A stretch of DNA of 64,000 nt from Acinetobacter sp. WCHA55. Its GTDB lineage: Bacteria; Pseudomonadota; Gammaproteobacteria; Pseudomonadales; Moraxellaceae. Below are positions 1 to 9,326 of this stretch, in pieces. Below the pieces are notes generated by a model, which made no database searches, was not told the origin of the DNA, and worked only from the letters and a program-made list of their open reading frames with translations. Positions within the stretch are counted from its first letter, which is position 1. Every line of letters begins with the position of its first letter. The DNA is taken from NCBI RefSeq assembly GCF_002165305.2, contig NZ_CP032286.1, forward strand, positions 1,860,001 through 1,924,000, read 5' to 3'. The position numbers were made by a program, and so were the translations under genes.

Positions 1-1110
1 AAACAGCAGGCTATCCAACGCGATGCTGAACGAATTTTGCCTTTTGAGGAAATTGAAGCCTATAGCCAATCTGGACTCTGGGCCATTACTGTACCGAAGG
101 AATTCGGGGGAGCCGATGTTTCCAGTTATACTGTCGCGCAAATTATTGCGCTGATGAGTGGTGTGGATGGTTCGATTGGACAAATTCCACAGAACCATTT
201 CTATGCCTTAGAGGTTTTACGTAATAACGGCACTGAACAACAAAAGCGTAAACTCTATGCAGAAGTGCTCAAAGGCGCTCGCTTTGGTAATGCCTTGGCT
301 GAGTTTAAAACTAAAAATGCAACACAAAAACAAACTGCACTGAGCCAAACGGAACAAGGCTATGAAGTCAATGGTGAAAAGTTTTATTGCACGGGCAGCC
401 TGTTTGCAGACCGCATACCGACCTTAGTCAAAGATGCCGATGACAAAGAGTTTCTGGTCTTTATCCCACGGAATAGCTCAGGACTAGAACTCATTGATGA
501 TTGGTCAGGTTTTGGTCAACGTACCACAGGCAGCGGTACAGTCAAATTTAATCATGTCGCTGTAGGTGCAGAAGATATTATTCCTTTTGATACAGCATTT
601 TCCAGACCGACTCTGGTAGGGCCTTTTGCTCAAATTATGCATGCTGCAATTGAAACGGGCATTGCGCGTGCTGCTTTTGAGGAAACACTGGTTCGTGTGC
701 GTCAGGCTCGTCCTTGGATTGACTCTGCTGTTGAACAGGCAACCGATGATCCTTTAACACAGTTTGAACTGGGACGAGTGGTTGCCGATGTGCGTGCCAG
801 TGAAGTCTTACTCAAACAAGCGGCACGCTCCATTGACACAGCACGTCCCCATCCAACCGCTGATAGCATTGCTAAAGCATCACTGGATGTAGCGAAAGTT
901 CGTGCCCACAGCACAGAAACGGCTTTAAAAGCTGCTTCGAAATTGATTGAACTGGCAGGTAGTCGTGGTAGTCAACGTGAAGATGGCCTAGACCGCTTTT
1001 GGCGTAATGCACGTGTTCACACGCTACACGATGCATCACGTTGGAAATATTACTTCATTGCTAATTATCTCCTTAACGGGGTACTTCCGCCACGCAGAGG
1101 GACATTGTAA
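1..1110 (+). CDS. SfnB-type acyl-CoA dehydrogenase-fold sulfur acquisition oxidoreductase, 5' end outside window
   Basis: The frame is open from base 1, so the true start lies upstream; 369 codons are visible before the stop. The protein has the acyl-CoA dehydrogenase fold: an N-terminal helical part with the VPKEFGGADVS motif, a middle beta domain (GFGQRTTGSGTVKFNHVAV) and a C-terminal helical bundle ending in a SRGSQREDGLDRFWRNAR stretch. That ending resembles the SfnB/DszC group, flavin-dependent enzymes linked to use of sulfones and other organosulfur compounds under sulfate limitation. Its stop overlaps the start of the next monooxygenase by one base (TAATG), so the two are translationally coupled. 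The substrate cannot be read from the sequence. Confidence 0.85.
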   Translation, partial: KQQAIQRDAERILPFEEIEAYSQSGLWAITVPKEFGGADVSSYTVAQIIALMSGVDGSIGQIPQNHFYALEVLRNNGTEQQKRKLYAEVLKGARFGNALAEFKTKNATQKQTALSQTEQGYEVNGEKFYCTGSLFADRIPTLVKDADDKEFLVFIPRNSSGLELIDDWSGFGQRTTGSGTVKFNHVAVGAEDIIPFDTAFSRPTLVGPFAQIMHAAIETGIARAAFEETLVRVRQARPWIDSAVEQATDDPLTQFELGRVVADVRASEVLLKQAARSIDTARPHPTADSIAKASLDVAKVRAHSTETALKAASKLIELAGSRGSQREDGLDRFWRNARVHTLHDASRWKYYFIANYLLNGVLPPRRGTL

Positions 1111-2528
1111 TGACACTATCATCTCAAAATAACAAGCCGAAACAAATCATTCTGAATGCCTTTGATATGAATAGCGTAGGTCATATCAATCACGGTTTGT
1201 GGACACACCCACGCGATGAGTCACATCGTTTTAATGAGCTCAGCTATTGGACCGATTTGGCGCAAACTTTAGAACACGGTTTATTTGATGGTTTATTTAT
1301 CGCCGACATTACGGGTGTCTACGACGTTTATCAAAATGGTCTGGATTTAACCCTAAAAGAGTCGATTCAGCTTCCAAGCCATGACCCTAGTACACTCGTT
1401 TCTGCTATGGCCGCCGTTACACAGCACTTAGGTTTTGGTGTTACTGTGAATCTGAGCTATGAGTCGCCTTACCAATTTGCACGGCGCTTTGCAAGCCTCG
1501 ACCATTTAACCCACGGTCGTATTGGCTGGAATATTGTCACCGGCTACTTAGACAGCGCAGAACGGTTAATTGGTCAAAAAGGTTTAAAAGATCACGACTT
1601 GCGCTATGAACAAGCCGAAGAGTTTCTCGAACTTTGCTATAAATTTTGGGAAGGTTCTTGGGAAGACGGTGCCGTACAAAAGGATAAGTTAAACCGTGTC
1701 TTTACTGACCCTTCAAAAGTTCATGCCATTCAGCATCATGGCAAATTTTTCCAAAGTCAGGGCGTTTTTCAGGTTTCCCCATCTATTCAACGTACACCTG
1801 TGCTTTATCAAGCAGGCGCCTCAAGCAAAGGCTTAGCCTTTGCAACCCAACATGCTGAAGCCATGTTTATTGGTGCTGACACGCCTGAAAAACTTAAACA
1901 GCAAGTCAATAAAATTCGTGCCCTTGCATTCAGCCATGGGCGCGATGAGCAAGCTATTAAACTCTTTGTCGGTATTAGTGTCGTGACGGCAGAAACAGAT
2001 GAGTTGGCTCAAGAAAAACTCGCTGAATATATTCGCTATGCCAGTCCAGAAGCAGGTTTGGCGCATTTTTCAAGTTCAGTCGGAATAGATTTGGCTCAGT
2101 TCACAGATGATGAAGCGATTCCCTATAAACAAACCAATAGCATTGCCTCGGTCAATAACAAATTTAAAGAGCAAAAAGTTACCCGAACAGATTTAAAAGC
2201 CCAGCATGTATTGGGAGGACGCTACCCGCTAATAGTCGGGAGCGGAAAAACCGTAGCAGAAAAACTCATTCAGCTATTAGATAAAACTGGCGTAGACGGC
2301 TTTAACCTTACACGAACCGTTGCTCCAGAGTCACATCAAGACTTTATTCGTTGGGTCATCCCAGAGTTACAAGAGCGTGGCCGTTATAAAACTGCCTATG
2401 AATCAGGTAGTTTACGCCACAAATTATTCGCTCAAGGTGACCGACTCTCCGCAGACCACCCAGTACAGCAGTATCGATGTCAAAGCTCGTCCCCTCATAC
2501 TCAAACACAGCAAAAACAAACCGCATAA
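1110..2528 (+). CDS. NtaA/SnaA/DmoA-family FMN-dependent monooxygenase (LLM class)
   Basis: This 472-residue protein has the luciferase-like TIM-barrel signatures of the NtaA/DszA group: an N-terminal ILNAFDMNSVGHINHGLW segment, a central HGRIGWNIVTGY motif, and PVLYQAGASSKGLAFA further on. These enzymes use reduced FMN and oxygen to oxidise or cleave C-S or C-N bonds in compounds such as dibenzothiophene sulfone, dimethyl sulfide or nitrilotriacetate. It lies between an SfnB-type oxidoreductase and an NlpA/MetQ-type importer, which favours an organosulfur substrate. The start overlaps the upstream stop by one base. The last 25 or so residues are Ser/Gln/Thr-rich and probably disordered. A flavin reductase partner is not visible in the window. 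Confidence 0.88.
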   Translation: MTLSSQNNKPKQIILNAFDMNSVGHINHGLWTHPRDESHRFNELSYWTDLAQTLEHGLFDGLFIADITGVYDVYQNGLDLTLKESIQLPSHDPSTLVSAMAAVTQHLGFGVTVNLSYESPYQFARRFASLDHLTHGRIGWNIVTGYLDSAERLIGQKGLKDHDLRYEQAEEFLELCYKFWEGSWEDGAVQKDKLNRVFTDPSKVHAIQHHGKFFQSQGVFQVSPSIQRTPVLYQAGASSKGLAFATQHAEAMFIGADTPEKLKQQVNKIRALAFSHGRDEQAIKLFVGISVVTAETDELAQEKLAEYIRYASPEAGLAHFSSSVGIDLAQFTDDEAIPYKQTNSIASVNNKFKEQKVTRTDLKAQHVLGGRYPLIVGSGKTVAEKLIQLLDKTGVDGFNLTRTVAPESHQDFIRWVIPELQERGRYKTAYESGSLRHKLFAQGDRLSADHPVQQYRCQSSSPHTQTQQKQTA

Positions 2529-2550
2529 ATTTTAAAATACGAGAAATATC

Positions 2551-3393
2551 ATGGCTCAAACTGCAAAAACAAAATTTACCATTATTGGGGTAATTGTCGC
2601 CGCTATCGTCATCGCACTAGTGGCTTGGTCTTATCATAAAAAATCGAGTAACACTGAACTGGTGATTGGGATCAGCCCACCCTTTGCAAATCCGTTAAAA
2701 GTGGCTGTAGAAGAAGCAAAACAGCAAGGCATCAACGTCAAACTGGTGGAATTCTCAGATTGGAACACTCCAAATATCACGCTCAACCATGGTGATATTG
2801 ATGCCAACTATTTCCAGCATCAGCCCTTCTTAGATAACGCCATCAAAGAAACCCAATTTAAACTGAAAGCACTGGATAAAGGCGTCACCACACACGTCGG
2901 TTTATATTCAAAGAAATATGACTCGATTGATGCGATTCCTGAAAATGCACGTACAGTTATTCCAAATGATCCAGTCAACCAAGGCCGTGCGCTTTTACTG
3001 TTACAACAGGCTAAATTGATTAGCTTAAAAGACCCAAACAATCATCTATCGAATCTGCAAGATATTGTGAGCAATCCTAAAAAGCTTCAGTTTATTGAAG
3101 TTGAAGGTCCACAAACTGCACGTGCCGTTGATGATGCTGACTTGGTCTTTAGCTATCCACATTATTTACGTCTTGCAAAAACCATTGACCCAAATGATGC
3201 GCTGATCTTAGATGACAACACCAATACCCTGTATTCGATTTTATTTGTGGTGCGTGACGACTACCAACAGAAACACCCAGAGAAAGCCGCTCAACTTGAA
3301 AAGTTCATCAAGATTTATCAAACATCGGACAAAGTTAAACAGACTTTGAATAGTGAAATTGGCGAAAAACTTTGGTTCCCAGGTTGGAAGTGA
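2551..3393 (+). CDS. MetQ/NlpA-family ABC transporter substrate-binding protein, first of two
   Basis: This 280-residue protein has a hydrophobic N-terminal segment (about residues 9-28) and then an NlpA/MetQ domain. Landmarks are FSDWNTPNITL, GDIDANYFQHQPFLD, GLYSKKYDSIDAIP, PNDPVNQGRALLLLQ and EVEGPQTARAVDDAD. There is no lipobox cysteine, unlike classical MetQ, so it is probably held by an uncleaved membrane anchor or secreted. At the site where E. coli MetQ has the methionine-contacting Asn (INTTYA), this protein reads SYPHY, which argues against methionine as the ligand. It lies in one operon with a near-identical second binding protein, MetN and MetI, and two monooxygenase genes. A sulfur compound or a desulfurisation substrate is the likely ligand. 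Confidence 0.88.
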   Translation: MAQTAKTKFTIIGVIVAAIVIALVAWSYHKKSSNTELVIGISPPFANPLKVAVEEAKQQGINVKLVEFSDWNTPNITLNHGDIDANYFQHQPFLDNAIKETQFKLKALDKGVTTHVGLYSKKYDSIDAIPENARTVIPNDPVNQGRALLLLQQAKLISLKDPNNHLSNLQDIVSNPKKLQFIEVEGPQTARAVDDADLVFSYPHYLRLAKTIDPNDALILDDNTNTLYSILFVVRDDYQQKHPEKAAQLEKFIKIYQTSDKVKQTLNSEIGEKLWFPGWK

Positions 3394-3402
3394 GTATAAG
3401 CC

Positions 3403-4239
3403 ATGACGCAATCTTTCACTCAAAATCGAAAAAAATGGATGATTGGCTTAAGTGTCATCGTGGCAATTTTTGCTCTAGCGGGTTACCGCTATAGCAAAAG
3501 CCATGCGCAGGATGATGTCTTAACGATTGGCATTAGCCCACCTTATGCCGAATTGCTGCAAAGCGTGGCAGATGATGTAAAAAAGCAAGGTATTCAGGTC
3601 AAACTGGTTGAATTTTCGGACTGGCATGCGCCAAATGTTGCCGTGCAAAATGGTGACATTGATGCCAACTTTTTTCAGCAAAGCGTCTTTCTACGCAATG
3701 CAATTCGCGAAACAAATTATGACCTGCATGCATTCGCCACAGGAACAGGAAGTCATGTCGGACTATATTCTAAAAAATATCAGTCCTTAGATGCACTACC
3801 CACTCAAGCCCGTGTGGTTATTCCCAATGACCCTGTGAATTCGGCACGTGCACTGATTTTACTGCATCGTGCAGGTTTGATTCAGCTCAAAGATATCAAC
3901 AATGAATTGTCTACCGTAAAAGATATTGTGAGCAATCCTAAACAACTTCAGTTTATTGAAGTAGAAGGACCACAAACTGCCCATGCATTTAATGATGCCG
4001 ATTTAATTTTTGGCTTCCCACATTATTTAAAAATGGCCAAAGTCACAGATCCGCATCATGCTCTTTTTCTTGATCCGATAGACAAGAAATACGCCATTTT
4101 ATTTGTGACACGTAAAGATTATCCAGATCAAAACCAAAAACTTGCGACTTTTGTGCAAGCATTCCAAAACTCAAAACATGTTCAAGAAATTTTAGACCGT
4201 GATTTTGGCCAAGGTCTGTGGTTTGAAGGCTGGAAATAA
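3403..4239 (+). CDS. MetQ/NlpA-family ABC transporter substrate-binding protein, second of two
   Basis: This 278-residue tandem paralogue starts 9 bases after the previous gene. It shares long blocks with its twin (LVEFSDWHAPN, GLYSKKYQSLDALP, IPNDPVNSARALILL, KDIVSNPKQLQFIEVEGPQ). The N-terminal hydrophobic stretch ends in SHAQ followed by DD, a plausible signal peptidase I site, again without a lipobox. The conserved FQH of the ligand pocket has become FQQ, and the MetQ Asn position reads GFPHY. The pair has therefore diverged in pocket residues and may extend the ligand range of a single MetN-MetI transporter. A GGAG ribosome binding site for metN overlaps its end. Confidence 0.88.
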   Translation: MTQSFTQNRKKWMIGLSVIVAIFALAGYRYSKSHAQDDVLTIGISPPYAELLQSVADDVKKQGIQVKLVEFSDWHAPNVAVQNGDIDANFFQQSVFLRNAIRETNYDLHAFATGTGSHVGLYSKKYQSLDALPTQARVVIPNDPVNSARALILLHRAGLIQLKDINNELSTVKDIVSNPKQLQFIEVEGPQTAHAFNDADLIFGFPHYLKMAKVTDPHHALFLDPIDKKYAILFVTRKDYPDQNQKLATFVQAFQNSKHVQEILDRDFGQGLWFEGWK

Positions 4240-4250
4240 GGAGAAAAAGA

Positions 4251-5321
4251 ATGGTCAGCTTTGGTTCTCATGTGGATTTTTCCACTCCACATATCAAAAT
4301 TCGTAATTTAAACAAATACTATGCAGTACAAGGGCATAGTGTACATGCACTCAAAAATATTGACCTCGACATCCCGACAGGGAAAGTGTTTGGCATTATT
4401 GGCAAAAGTGGCGCGGGTAAATCTTCCCTGCTCCGCACCTTAAATGGTTTAGAACGTATTAGTGAAGGTCATATTCATATCCATCAGCAAGACTTGGCAA
4501 CATTGAGTCATGCGGAACTAATTCAGCTCCGCCAACGTATTGGCATGATTTTCCAACATTTTAATTTAATGTCTGCCAAAACAGTTTATGAAAATGTCGC
4601 ACTGCCCCTCATCGTTGCCAACTATCCTAAACAAGACATCGAACAACGAGTCAATGAAGTTTTACAGTTGGTTGGGCTGAGCGATAAGGTTCAGCATTAC
4701 CCATCACAACTGTCTGGTGGTCAAAAACAGCGTGTCGGTATTGCCCGTGCACTGGTTCACCATCCTGAAATTTTACTCTGTGATGAAGCAACATCTGCAC
4801 TCGATCCAGAAAGTACCTCTGTGGTGTTGTCCTTGCTCAAAGAGATCAATCAAAAGTTGGGTATCACCATTGTATTGATTACCCATGAAATGCAAGTGAT
4901 TCGGGAAATATGCGATCAGGTAGTGGTCATTGATGGTGGTGAAATTGTGGAATCAGGTGAAGTTTGGTCTGTGTTCTCTCAACCCCAACAAGGCATTACC
5001 CAAGAACTGCTGAATCTAGAACAACTCGATTTGCCTTTTTGCTTAAATGCGGAACTCACGCAGCTCGATACACATGCCATTTTCAAAATTCGCTCGACTT
5101 CAGATGCGCATCATCCACCAGACTTAAAACAGATTTTGGAGTACTTTCCACAAACTGTTCATTTATATCAAAGTCAGGTCGACACCATTCAAAACCATTT
5201 AATTGGAACATTGATTATTGCTGTTCCCACACAGGGCCTAGAAATTCAATCATTACTACAAAAACTAAAAGCGCATGTGACACATGTAGAGGTACTTGGC
5301 TATGCACGACCAACTCATTGA
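4251..5321 (+). CDS. metN: MetN-type ABC transporter ATP-binding protein
   Basis: This 356-residue ATPase has Walker A (GKSGAGKSS), the Q-loop, the ABC signature (LSGGQKQRVGIARAL), Walker B (LLCDEATSALD) and the switch His (ITHE). After about residue 260 comes a C-terminal NIL-like domain, the ligand-sensing module that lets MetN be inhibited by internal substrate. The start has a good ribosome binding site (AAGGAGAAAAAGA). It lies in an operon downstream of two MetQ-like proteins and overlaps metI by about 20 bases. The family imports methionine, but the altered binding proteins and neighbouring monooxygenases suggest a different sulfur substrate here. The symbol names the family, not the proven substrate. 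Confidence 0.9.
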   Translation: MVSFGSHVDFSTPHIKIRNLNKYYAVQGHSVHALKNIDLDIPTGKVFGIIGKSGAGKSSLLRTLNGLERISEGHIHIHQQDLATLSHAELIQLRQRIGMIFQHFNLMSAKTVYENVALPLIVANYPKQDIEQRVNEVLQLVGLSDKVQHYPSQLSGGQKQRVGIARALVHHPEILLCDEATSALDPESTSVVLSLLKEINQKLGITIVLITHEMQVIREICDQVVVIDGGEIVESGEVWSVFSQPQQGITQELLNLEQLDLPFCLNAELTQLDTHAIFKIRSTSDAHHPPDLKQILEYFPQTVHLYQSQVDTIQNHLIGTLIIAVPTQGLEIQSLLQKLKAHVTHVEVLGYARPTH

Positions 5322-5961
5322 TTTATTACTGACAGGTACTATCGACACCTTAATCATGGTCGGCGCATCTGCATTTTTTGCCTTACTCATTGGTCTACCT
5401 ATGGCGGTGGTTTTAGTCAGTACCTCTGAGCATGGCATTTATCCCTCTAAAAGTATTAACCATAGCTTAGGCTGGTTGGTAAACATCACCCGTTCCGTTC
5501 CCTTCCTAATTTTGATGGTGGCCCTCATTCCACTCACACGTTGGATTGTAGGCACAAGTTATGGCGTTTGGGCAGCAGTTGTTCCTTTAACTTTGGCGGC
5601 AACCCCATTTTTTGCTCGGATTGCAGAAGTCAGTTTACGCGAAGTAGATCAAGGATTGATTGAGGCTGCGCAAGCGATCGGTTGTAACCGCACTCAAATC
5701 ATTTGGCATGTGTTGTTACCTGAAGCGCTACCCGGAATTGTCGCAGGTTTTACTGTAACCATTGTGACCATGATTAACTCCTCTGCCATTGCAGGTGCCA
5801 TTGGTGCAGGTGGTTTAGGTGATATTGCCTATCGCTATGGTTATCAGCGTTTTGATATGCAGATCATGTTGGCCGTGATTGTCGTGCTCGTGATTTTGGT
5901 GATGTGTGTACAAGCGATTGGAGACAATCTGGCAAATCAACTCGATAAAAGGAAGGTTTAA
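5302..5961 (+). CDS. metI: MetI-type ABC transporter permease
   Basis: This 219-residue integral membrane protein has about five transmembrane segments and the EAA loop (EAAQAIGCNRTQIIWHVLLPEALPG) that contacts MetN. The family signature NITRSVPFLILM is present near residue 56. The ATG at 5302 is preferred over a TTG six bases upstream because it gives the usual MetI N-terminus (MHDQLIDLLL). The start lies inside the end of metN, so the two are translationally coupled. It is the last gene of the sulfur operon. No clear intrinsic terminator follows. Confidence 0.9.
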   Translation: MHDQLIDLLLTGTIDTLIMVGASAFFALLIGLPMAVVLVSTSEHGIYPSKSINHSLGWLVNITRSVPFLILMVALIPLTRWIVGTSYGVWAAVVPLTLAATPFFARIAEVSLREVDQGLIEAAQAIGCNRTQIIWHVLLPEALPGIVAGFTVTIVTMINSSAIAGAIGAGGLGDIAYRYGYQRFDMQIMLAVIVVLVILVMCVQAIGDNLANQLDKRKV

Positions 5962-6295
5962 TCCCATTTCCCATATAAAGCAGAGTCTATACTGTCCACT
6001 GAAGTTTTTTAGACCCTCCTTTTTCTAAGGAGGGAATTTCAATATGAAATTCACGCCATTTTTATGAAAGATTCCAGTCCTTACATAGGCAATGACCTAC
6101 ATGCAACTGATCTCTTAAATCTTGTTTCTTTATTAAAGGAAAAGACCTAAAAGACTTGTACAGAGGGCATAAATGAGGAAGTTCTGCCCACAACATGATT
6201 TACAACTTTGATTCTTCTCCCCTGAGACCTGACTTTGTCATGGCTTTCATGTAAAATCACTGGCAATTTTTATATAACACGTTGTGAGTTATTTC
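5962..6295. other. Intergenic region between metI and ychF
   Basis: No convincing gene is present in these 334 bases. A hairpin with CCCTCC/GGAGGG arms (6014-6034) lies about 50 bases after metI, but no T-run follows it on either strand, so it is at best a weak or Rho-assisted stop. The rest is AT-rich and presumably holds the ychF promoter. Confidence 0.5.
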
Positions 6296-7387
6296 ATGGG
6301 TTTTAATTGCGGTATTGTCGGCTTGCCGAACGTTGGTAAATCTACACTTTTCAATGCATTGACTAAAGCTGCTATTGCTGCTGAAAACTTCCCATTTTGT
6401 ACCATTGAACCAAACACAGGCATCGTTCCTGTGCCAGATCCACGTTTAGACAAATTAACAGCGATTGTAAAACCTCAGCGCGTAATTCCAACAACAATGG
6501 AATTTGTGGATATTGCAGGTTTAGTTGCGGGCGCATCTAAAGGTGAAGGCTTGGGTAACCAATTCCTTGCAAACATCCGTGAAACGGATGCGATTGCTCA
6601 CGTTGTACGTTGTTTTGAAGATGAAAACGTCATACACGTTAACGGTAAAATTGACCCGCTTGATGACATCGCAACCATCAACACGGAACTTGCACTTGCT
6701 GACTTAGAAACTGTAACAAAAGCAGTGACTCGTTTAGCAAAATCTGCAAAAGGTGGAGACAAAGAAGCGCTTGCAACCAAAGCAGTTTTAGACAAAATTT
6801 TACCTTTACTTGATGAAGGCAAACCTGCCCGTGCTGCTGACCTAGACGACGACGAACGTAAACTGGTCCGTGGTTTTGGTTTAATGACTTTAAAACCAAC
6901 CATGTATATTGCAAACGTTGCAGAAGATGGTTTTGAAAACAACCCGCATTTAGATGCTGTAAAAAAACTTGCAGCTGAAGAAAATGCAATCGTTGTTCCG
7001 CTTTGTAACCAAATCGAAGCTGAAATTTCACTGCTTGAAGACGAAGACCGTGCTGAGTTCCTTGAAGCTTTAGGTATGGAAGAACCAGGTCTAAACGTGG
7101 TAATTCGCGCAGGCTACGGTCTTTTAGGTTTACAGACTTACTTCACGGCGGGTGTACAAGAAGTTCGTGCTTGGACCGTTAAAGTCGGTGCAACTGCACC
7201 TCAAGCGGCAGGTGTGATCCACACTGACTTCGAAAAAGGCTTTATCCGTGCTGAATGTGTTGCTTATAACGATTTTGTTCAATACAACGGTGAAGCAGGC
7301 GCGAAAGAAGCAGGTAAATGGCGTTTAGAAGGTAAAACGTACATTGTTCAAGACGGTGATGTTCTACACTTCCGCTTTAACGTATAA
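6296..7387 (+). CDS. ychF: Redox-regulated ATPase YchF, ribosome-associated (OLA1 family)
   Basis: This 363-residue protein is the same length as E. coli YchF. It begins [20 protein letters not shown], containing the P-loop, and has the [18 protein letters not shown] switch region typical of the Obg-related YchF/OLA1 group, a coiled-coil insert, and a C-terminal TGS domain ([16 protein letters not shown] to DVLHFRFNV). The family hydrolyses ATP in preference to GTP, binds ribosomes and responds to oxidative stress. A GTG four codons upstream would give a longer form, but the ATG matches the universal N-terminus. An intrinsic terminator follows. Confidence 0.97.
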   Translation: MGFNCGIVGLPNVGKSTLFNALTKAAIAAENFPFCTIEPNTGIVPVPDPRLDKLTAIVKPQRVIPTTMEFVDIAGLVAGASKGEGLGNQFLANIRETDAIAHVVRCFEDENVIHVNGKIDPLDDIATINTELALADLETVTKAVTRLAKSAKGGDKEALATKAVLDKILPLLDEGKPARAADLDDDERKLVRGFGLMTLKPTMYIANVAEDGFENNPHLDAVKKLAAEENAIVVPLCNQIEAEISLLEDEDRAEFLEALGMEEPGLNVVIRAGYGLLGLQTYFTAGVQEVRAWTVKVGATAPQAAGVIHTDFEKGFIRAECVAYNDFVQYNGEAGAKEAGKWRLEGKTYIVQDGDVLHFRFNV

Positions 7388-7401
7388 GATATTTCGAATA
7401 T

Positions 7402-7431
7402 AAAAAAACCCGATACCAATCGGGTTTTTTT
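7402..7431 (+). terminator. Intrinsic terminator after ychF
   Basis: A CCCGAT/ATCGGG stem with a four-base loop is followed by a T-run and preceded by an A-run. It starts about 15 bases after the ychF stop. Confidence 0.9.
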
Positions 7432-7577
7432 ATAAGCTTAAACCAAGCTTAAAAACAGCATTAAATAACAGATGAACACCTGATTCATTTGGATTTCACA
7501 CAATATTCTAACTTCTATTCTTTTGTATTATCGCTAATTTAATCACAGGCACTAATGCCTTTATTGAACAAACGAAA

Positions 7578-7916
7578 ATGAAAAAGATCAGCACATTTAT
7601 TGCAGCAGGTTTATTCACAACACTTAGCGCTACAGCATTTGCATGCCCACAAGGGACAACACTGTCGGGTGGCACAGGTACAAATCATAAGGGTGGTAAG
7701 TGCGTCGCAACCATGAATGTGACAAAACATGATCAAGCCATGAAACAAGATAAAATGACCAAACATGATCCAGCTATGAAGCAAAATAAAATGGTGAAAC
7801 ATGATTCAATGAAAGCCAATGATATGACCCATAAATCCCATAAAGATTCTGATGCTCCAAGCCCCAATACACCCAAAGCTCAACTAGATACACATAAAGT
7901 CGCGAAGACATCTTAA
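7578..7916 (+). CDS. Small secreted protein with Lys/His/Asp/Met-rich repeats
   Basis: This 112-residue protein has a signal peptide (about residues 1-22, ending TAFA). A short segment with two cysteines (CPQGTTLSGGTGTNHKGGKC) follows, and then a low-complexity tract repeating KHDxAMKQxKM about three times, followed by a Ser/Pro/His tail. It resembles periplasmic repeat proteins of the MXKDX pentapeptide kind. The His, Asp and Met spacing suggests metal or acid binding, but that is inference. It stands alone between two terminators. Confidence 0.75.
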   Translation: MKKISTFIAAGLFTTLSATAFACPQGTTLSGGTGTNHKGGKCVATMNVTKHDQAMKQDKMTKHDPAMKQNKMVKHDSMKANDMTHKSHKDSDAPSPNTPKAQLDTHKVAKTS

Positions 7917-7924
7917 AACAGCAT

Positions 7925-7956
7925 AAAAAAGCCAGTGAAATTCACTGGCTTTTTTA
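7925..7956. terminator. Bidirectional intrinsic terminator
   Basis: The stem GCCAGTGAA/TTCACTGGC is flanked by an A-run on the left and a T-run on the right. It serves the rightward small repeat protein and, read leftward, the Mpo1-like gene. Confidence 0.9.
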
Positions 7957-7973
7957 TCGATAAAATAATTCAG

Positions 7974-8513
7974 TTAATGTGATGTCACAGAGACATGCTT
8001 ATTATCCATTGCTGCACGCTGTTTACGCGCTTCATCCAACATGCGTTGTTCGATGTCTTTTCTAAAACCAAGCATAAACACCATTTCCGCCAAAACAAAT
8101 AATGGACCGATAGCTAGGCCAATCACATCATCCATAAAGGCCGGTTTTTTCTTCTCATAGAAATGCCCAACAAACTGGAATGCCCAGCCAACCACAAAAA
8201 TACCAATACTGAGACTTAACCAAAGCCCCAAATCAAACTGTGCGATTTTATACGCCAATGGATAAGCCAGCGCATAAATCACCAGCATGATCACACCGAA
8301 AACTCGATCTAGGCTCAAGTAGTAAACAATATTCGCTAAGATCAAAACCATCGCCAAAGTAATTTCAAAACTGCCAATAGTCATGCCAGCTCTTGCGGTT
8401 AAACACATAATTGAAAACACAATCAGCGGAATACCGACAAAGTGGGTCACGATATTTTTATGATCAAGATGATAAGCGGCATACTGACTTAATAATTTTT
8501 CTAATTTACTCAT
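7974..8513 (-). CDS. Mpo1/DUF962-family membrane protein (putative 2-hydroxy fatty acid dioxygenase)
   Basis: The 179-residue protein starts at MSKLEKLLSQYAAYH. It has four or so transmembrane segments and the two family histidine motifs, HLDHKNIVTHFVGIPL near the N-terminus and WAFQFVGHFYEKKKPAFMDD in the second half. Yeast Mpo1 uses iron at these histidines for alpha-oxidation of 2-hydroxy fatty acids, and bacterial members are largely untested. A longer reading (30 extra residues) lacks family similarity and was rejected. It is divergent from the Crp-type regulator. Confidence 0.85.
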   Translation of the reverse strand: MSKLEKLLSQYAAYHLDHKNIVTHFVGIPLIVFSIMCLTARAGMTIGSFEITLAMVLILANIVYYLSLDRVFGVIMLVIYALAYPLAYKIAQFDLGLWLSLSIGIFVVGWAFQFVGHFYEKKKPAFMDDVIGLAIGPLFVLAEMVFMLGFRKDIEQRMLDEARKQRAAMDNKHVSVTSH

Positions 8514-8630
8514 ACTGTATTTCCTTATTGCATGATATTGATCACGATATAGAATAACTCTAAAGGAAAACAGCCCATCAAGTTGTCGTCGACTTGACAA
8601 ATTGCTCGATCAATCACGAAAGGACGCGGA

Positions 8631-9326
8631 ATGCTGGAAGTTCAACATCAACAACAATTACTCAATAACAATTGGTTCGCCAAACTACCACAAGCCTATC
8701 AACAATATATTGTGCAACATGCCAAATATATTGACGTTGCAAAAGACCAAGCTGTTTTTCACTCTGGGGATTTATTTGATGGCATCTATGCCGTCTTGAA
8801 CGGTGCAATTCGCTTAGGTCACGTTGATATTGAAGGTAAAGAAGCCGTTGCAGCAATCGCAGAACCGATTATGTGGTTTGGAGAAATTTCATTAATAGAT
8901 CAGCAACCACGTTCTCACGATGCGATTGCTATTCAAAAAAGTACCCTGCTCCATCTACCTAAACGCGATGTTGAAGAATTTATCCAAGCCACCCCAGAAT
9001 TTTGGTTTCATGTTGCACAGCTTGCTTCACAGAAGTTACGCCTCGCTTTTTTAGAACTGATTGCAATCCAAAGTCAAAATATCAGTCAACGACTGGCTCA
9101 ACGCTTACTTTTTATTTTAAGCGGCTATGGCAACCATCTGTCGATTACCAATGATGAAATCCATTTATCACAGGAGCAACTGGCTCAAATGTTGATGTGT
9201 TCACGCCAAACCATCAACCAAGAACTTCAAAACTTAGAAAAACAAGGGATACTGGCAATTGCTTTTAAAAAGATTAAGATTTTAGATCCTGCAAAGCTAC
9301 ACAAAATGGCACATAGCTCAGAATAG
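8631..9326 (+). CDS. Crp/Fnr-family transcriptional regulator
   Basis: This 231-residue protein has an N-terminal cyclic-nucleotide-binding-type beta barrel (VFHSGDLFDGIYAVLNGAIRLG, then WFGEISLIDQQPRSHDA) and a C-terminal winged helix (LSQEQLAQMLMCSRQTINQELQNLEKQGIL). No cluster of N-terminal cysteines is present, so it is not an Fnr-type oxygen sensor. Whether it binds cAMP cannot be told from this. It lies head to head with the Mpo1-like gene, which it might control. Confidence 0.88.
   Translation: MLEVQHQQQLLNNNWFAKLPQAYQQYIVQHAKYIDVAKDQAVFHSGDLFDGIYAVLNGAIRLGHVDIEGKEAVAAIAEPIMWFGEISLIDQQPRSHDAIAIQKSTLLHLPKRDVEEFIQATPEFWFHVAQLASQKLRLAFLELIAIQSQNISQRLAQRLLFILSGYGNHLSITNDEIHLSQEQLAQMLMCSRQTINQELQNLEKQGILAIAFKKIKILDPAKLHKMAHSSE

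Noticed and set aside
6014..6034. CCCTCC/GGAGGG hairpin after metI as a terminator
   Set aside because: No T-run follows on either strand.
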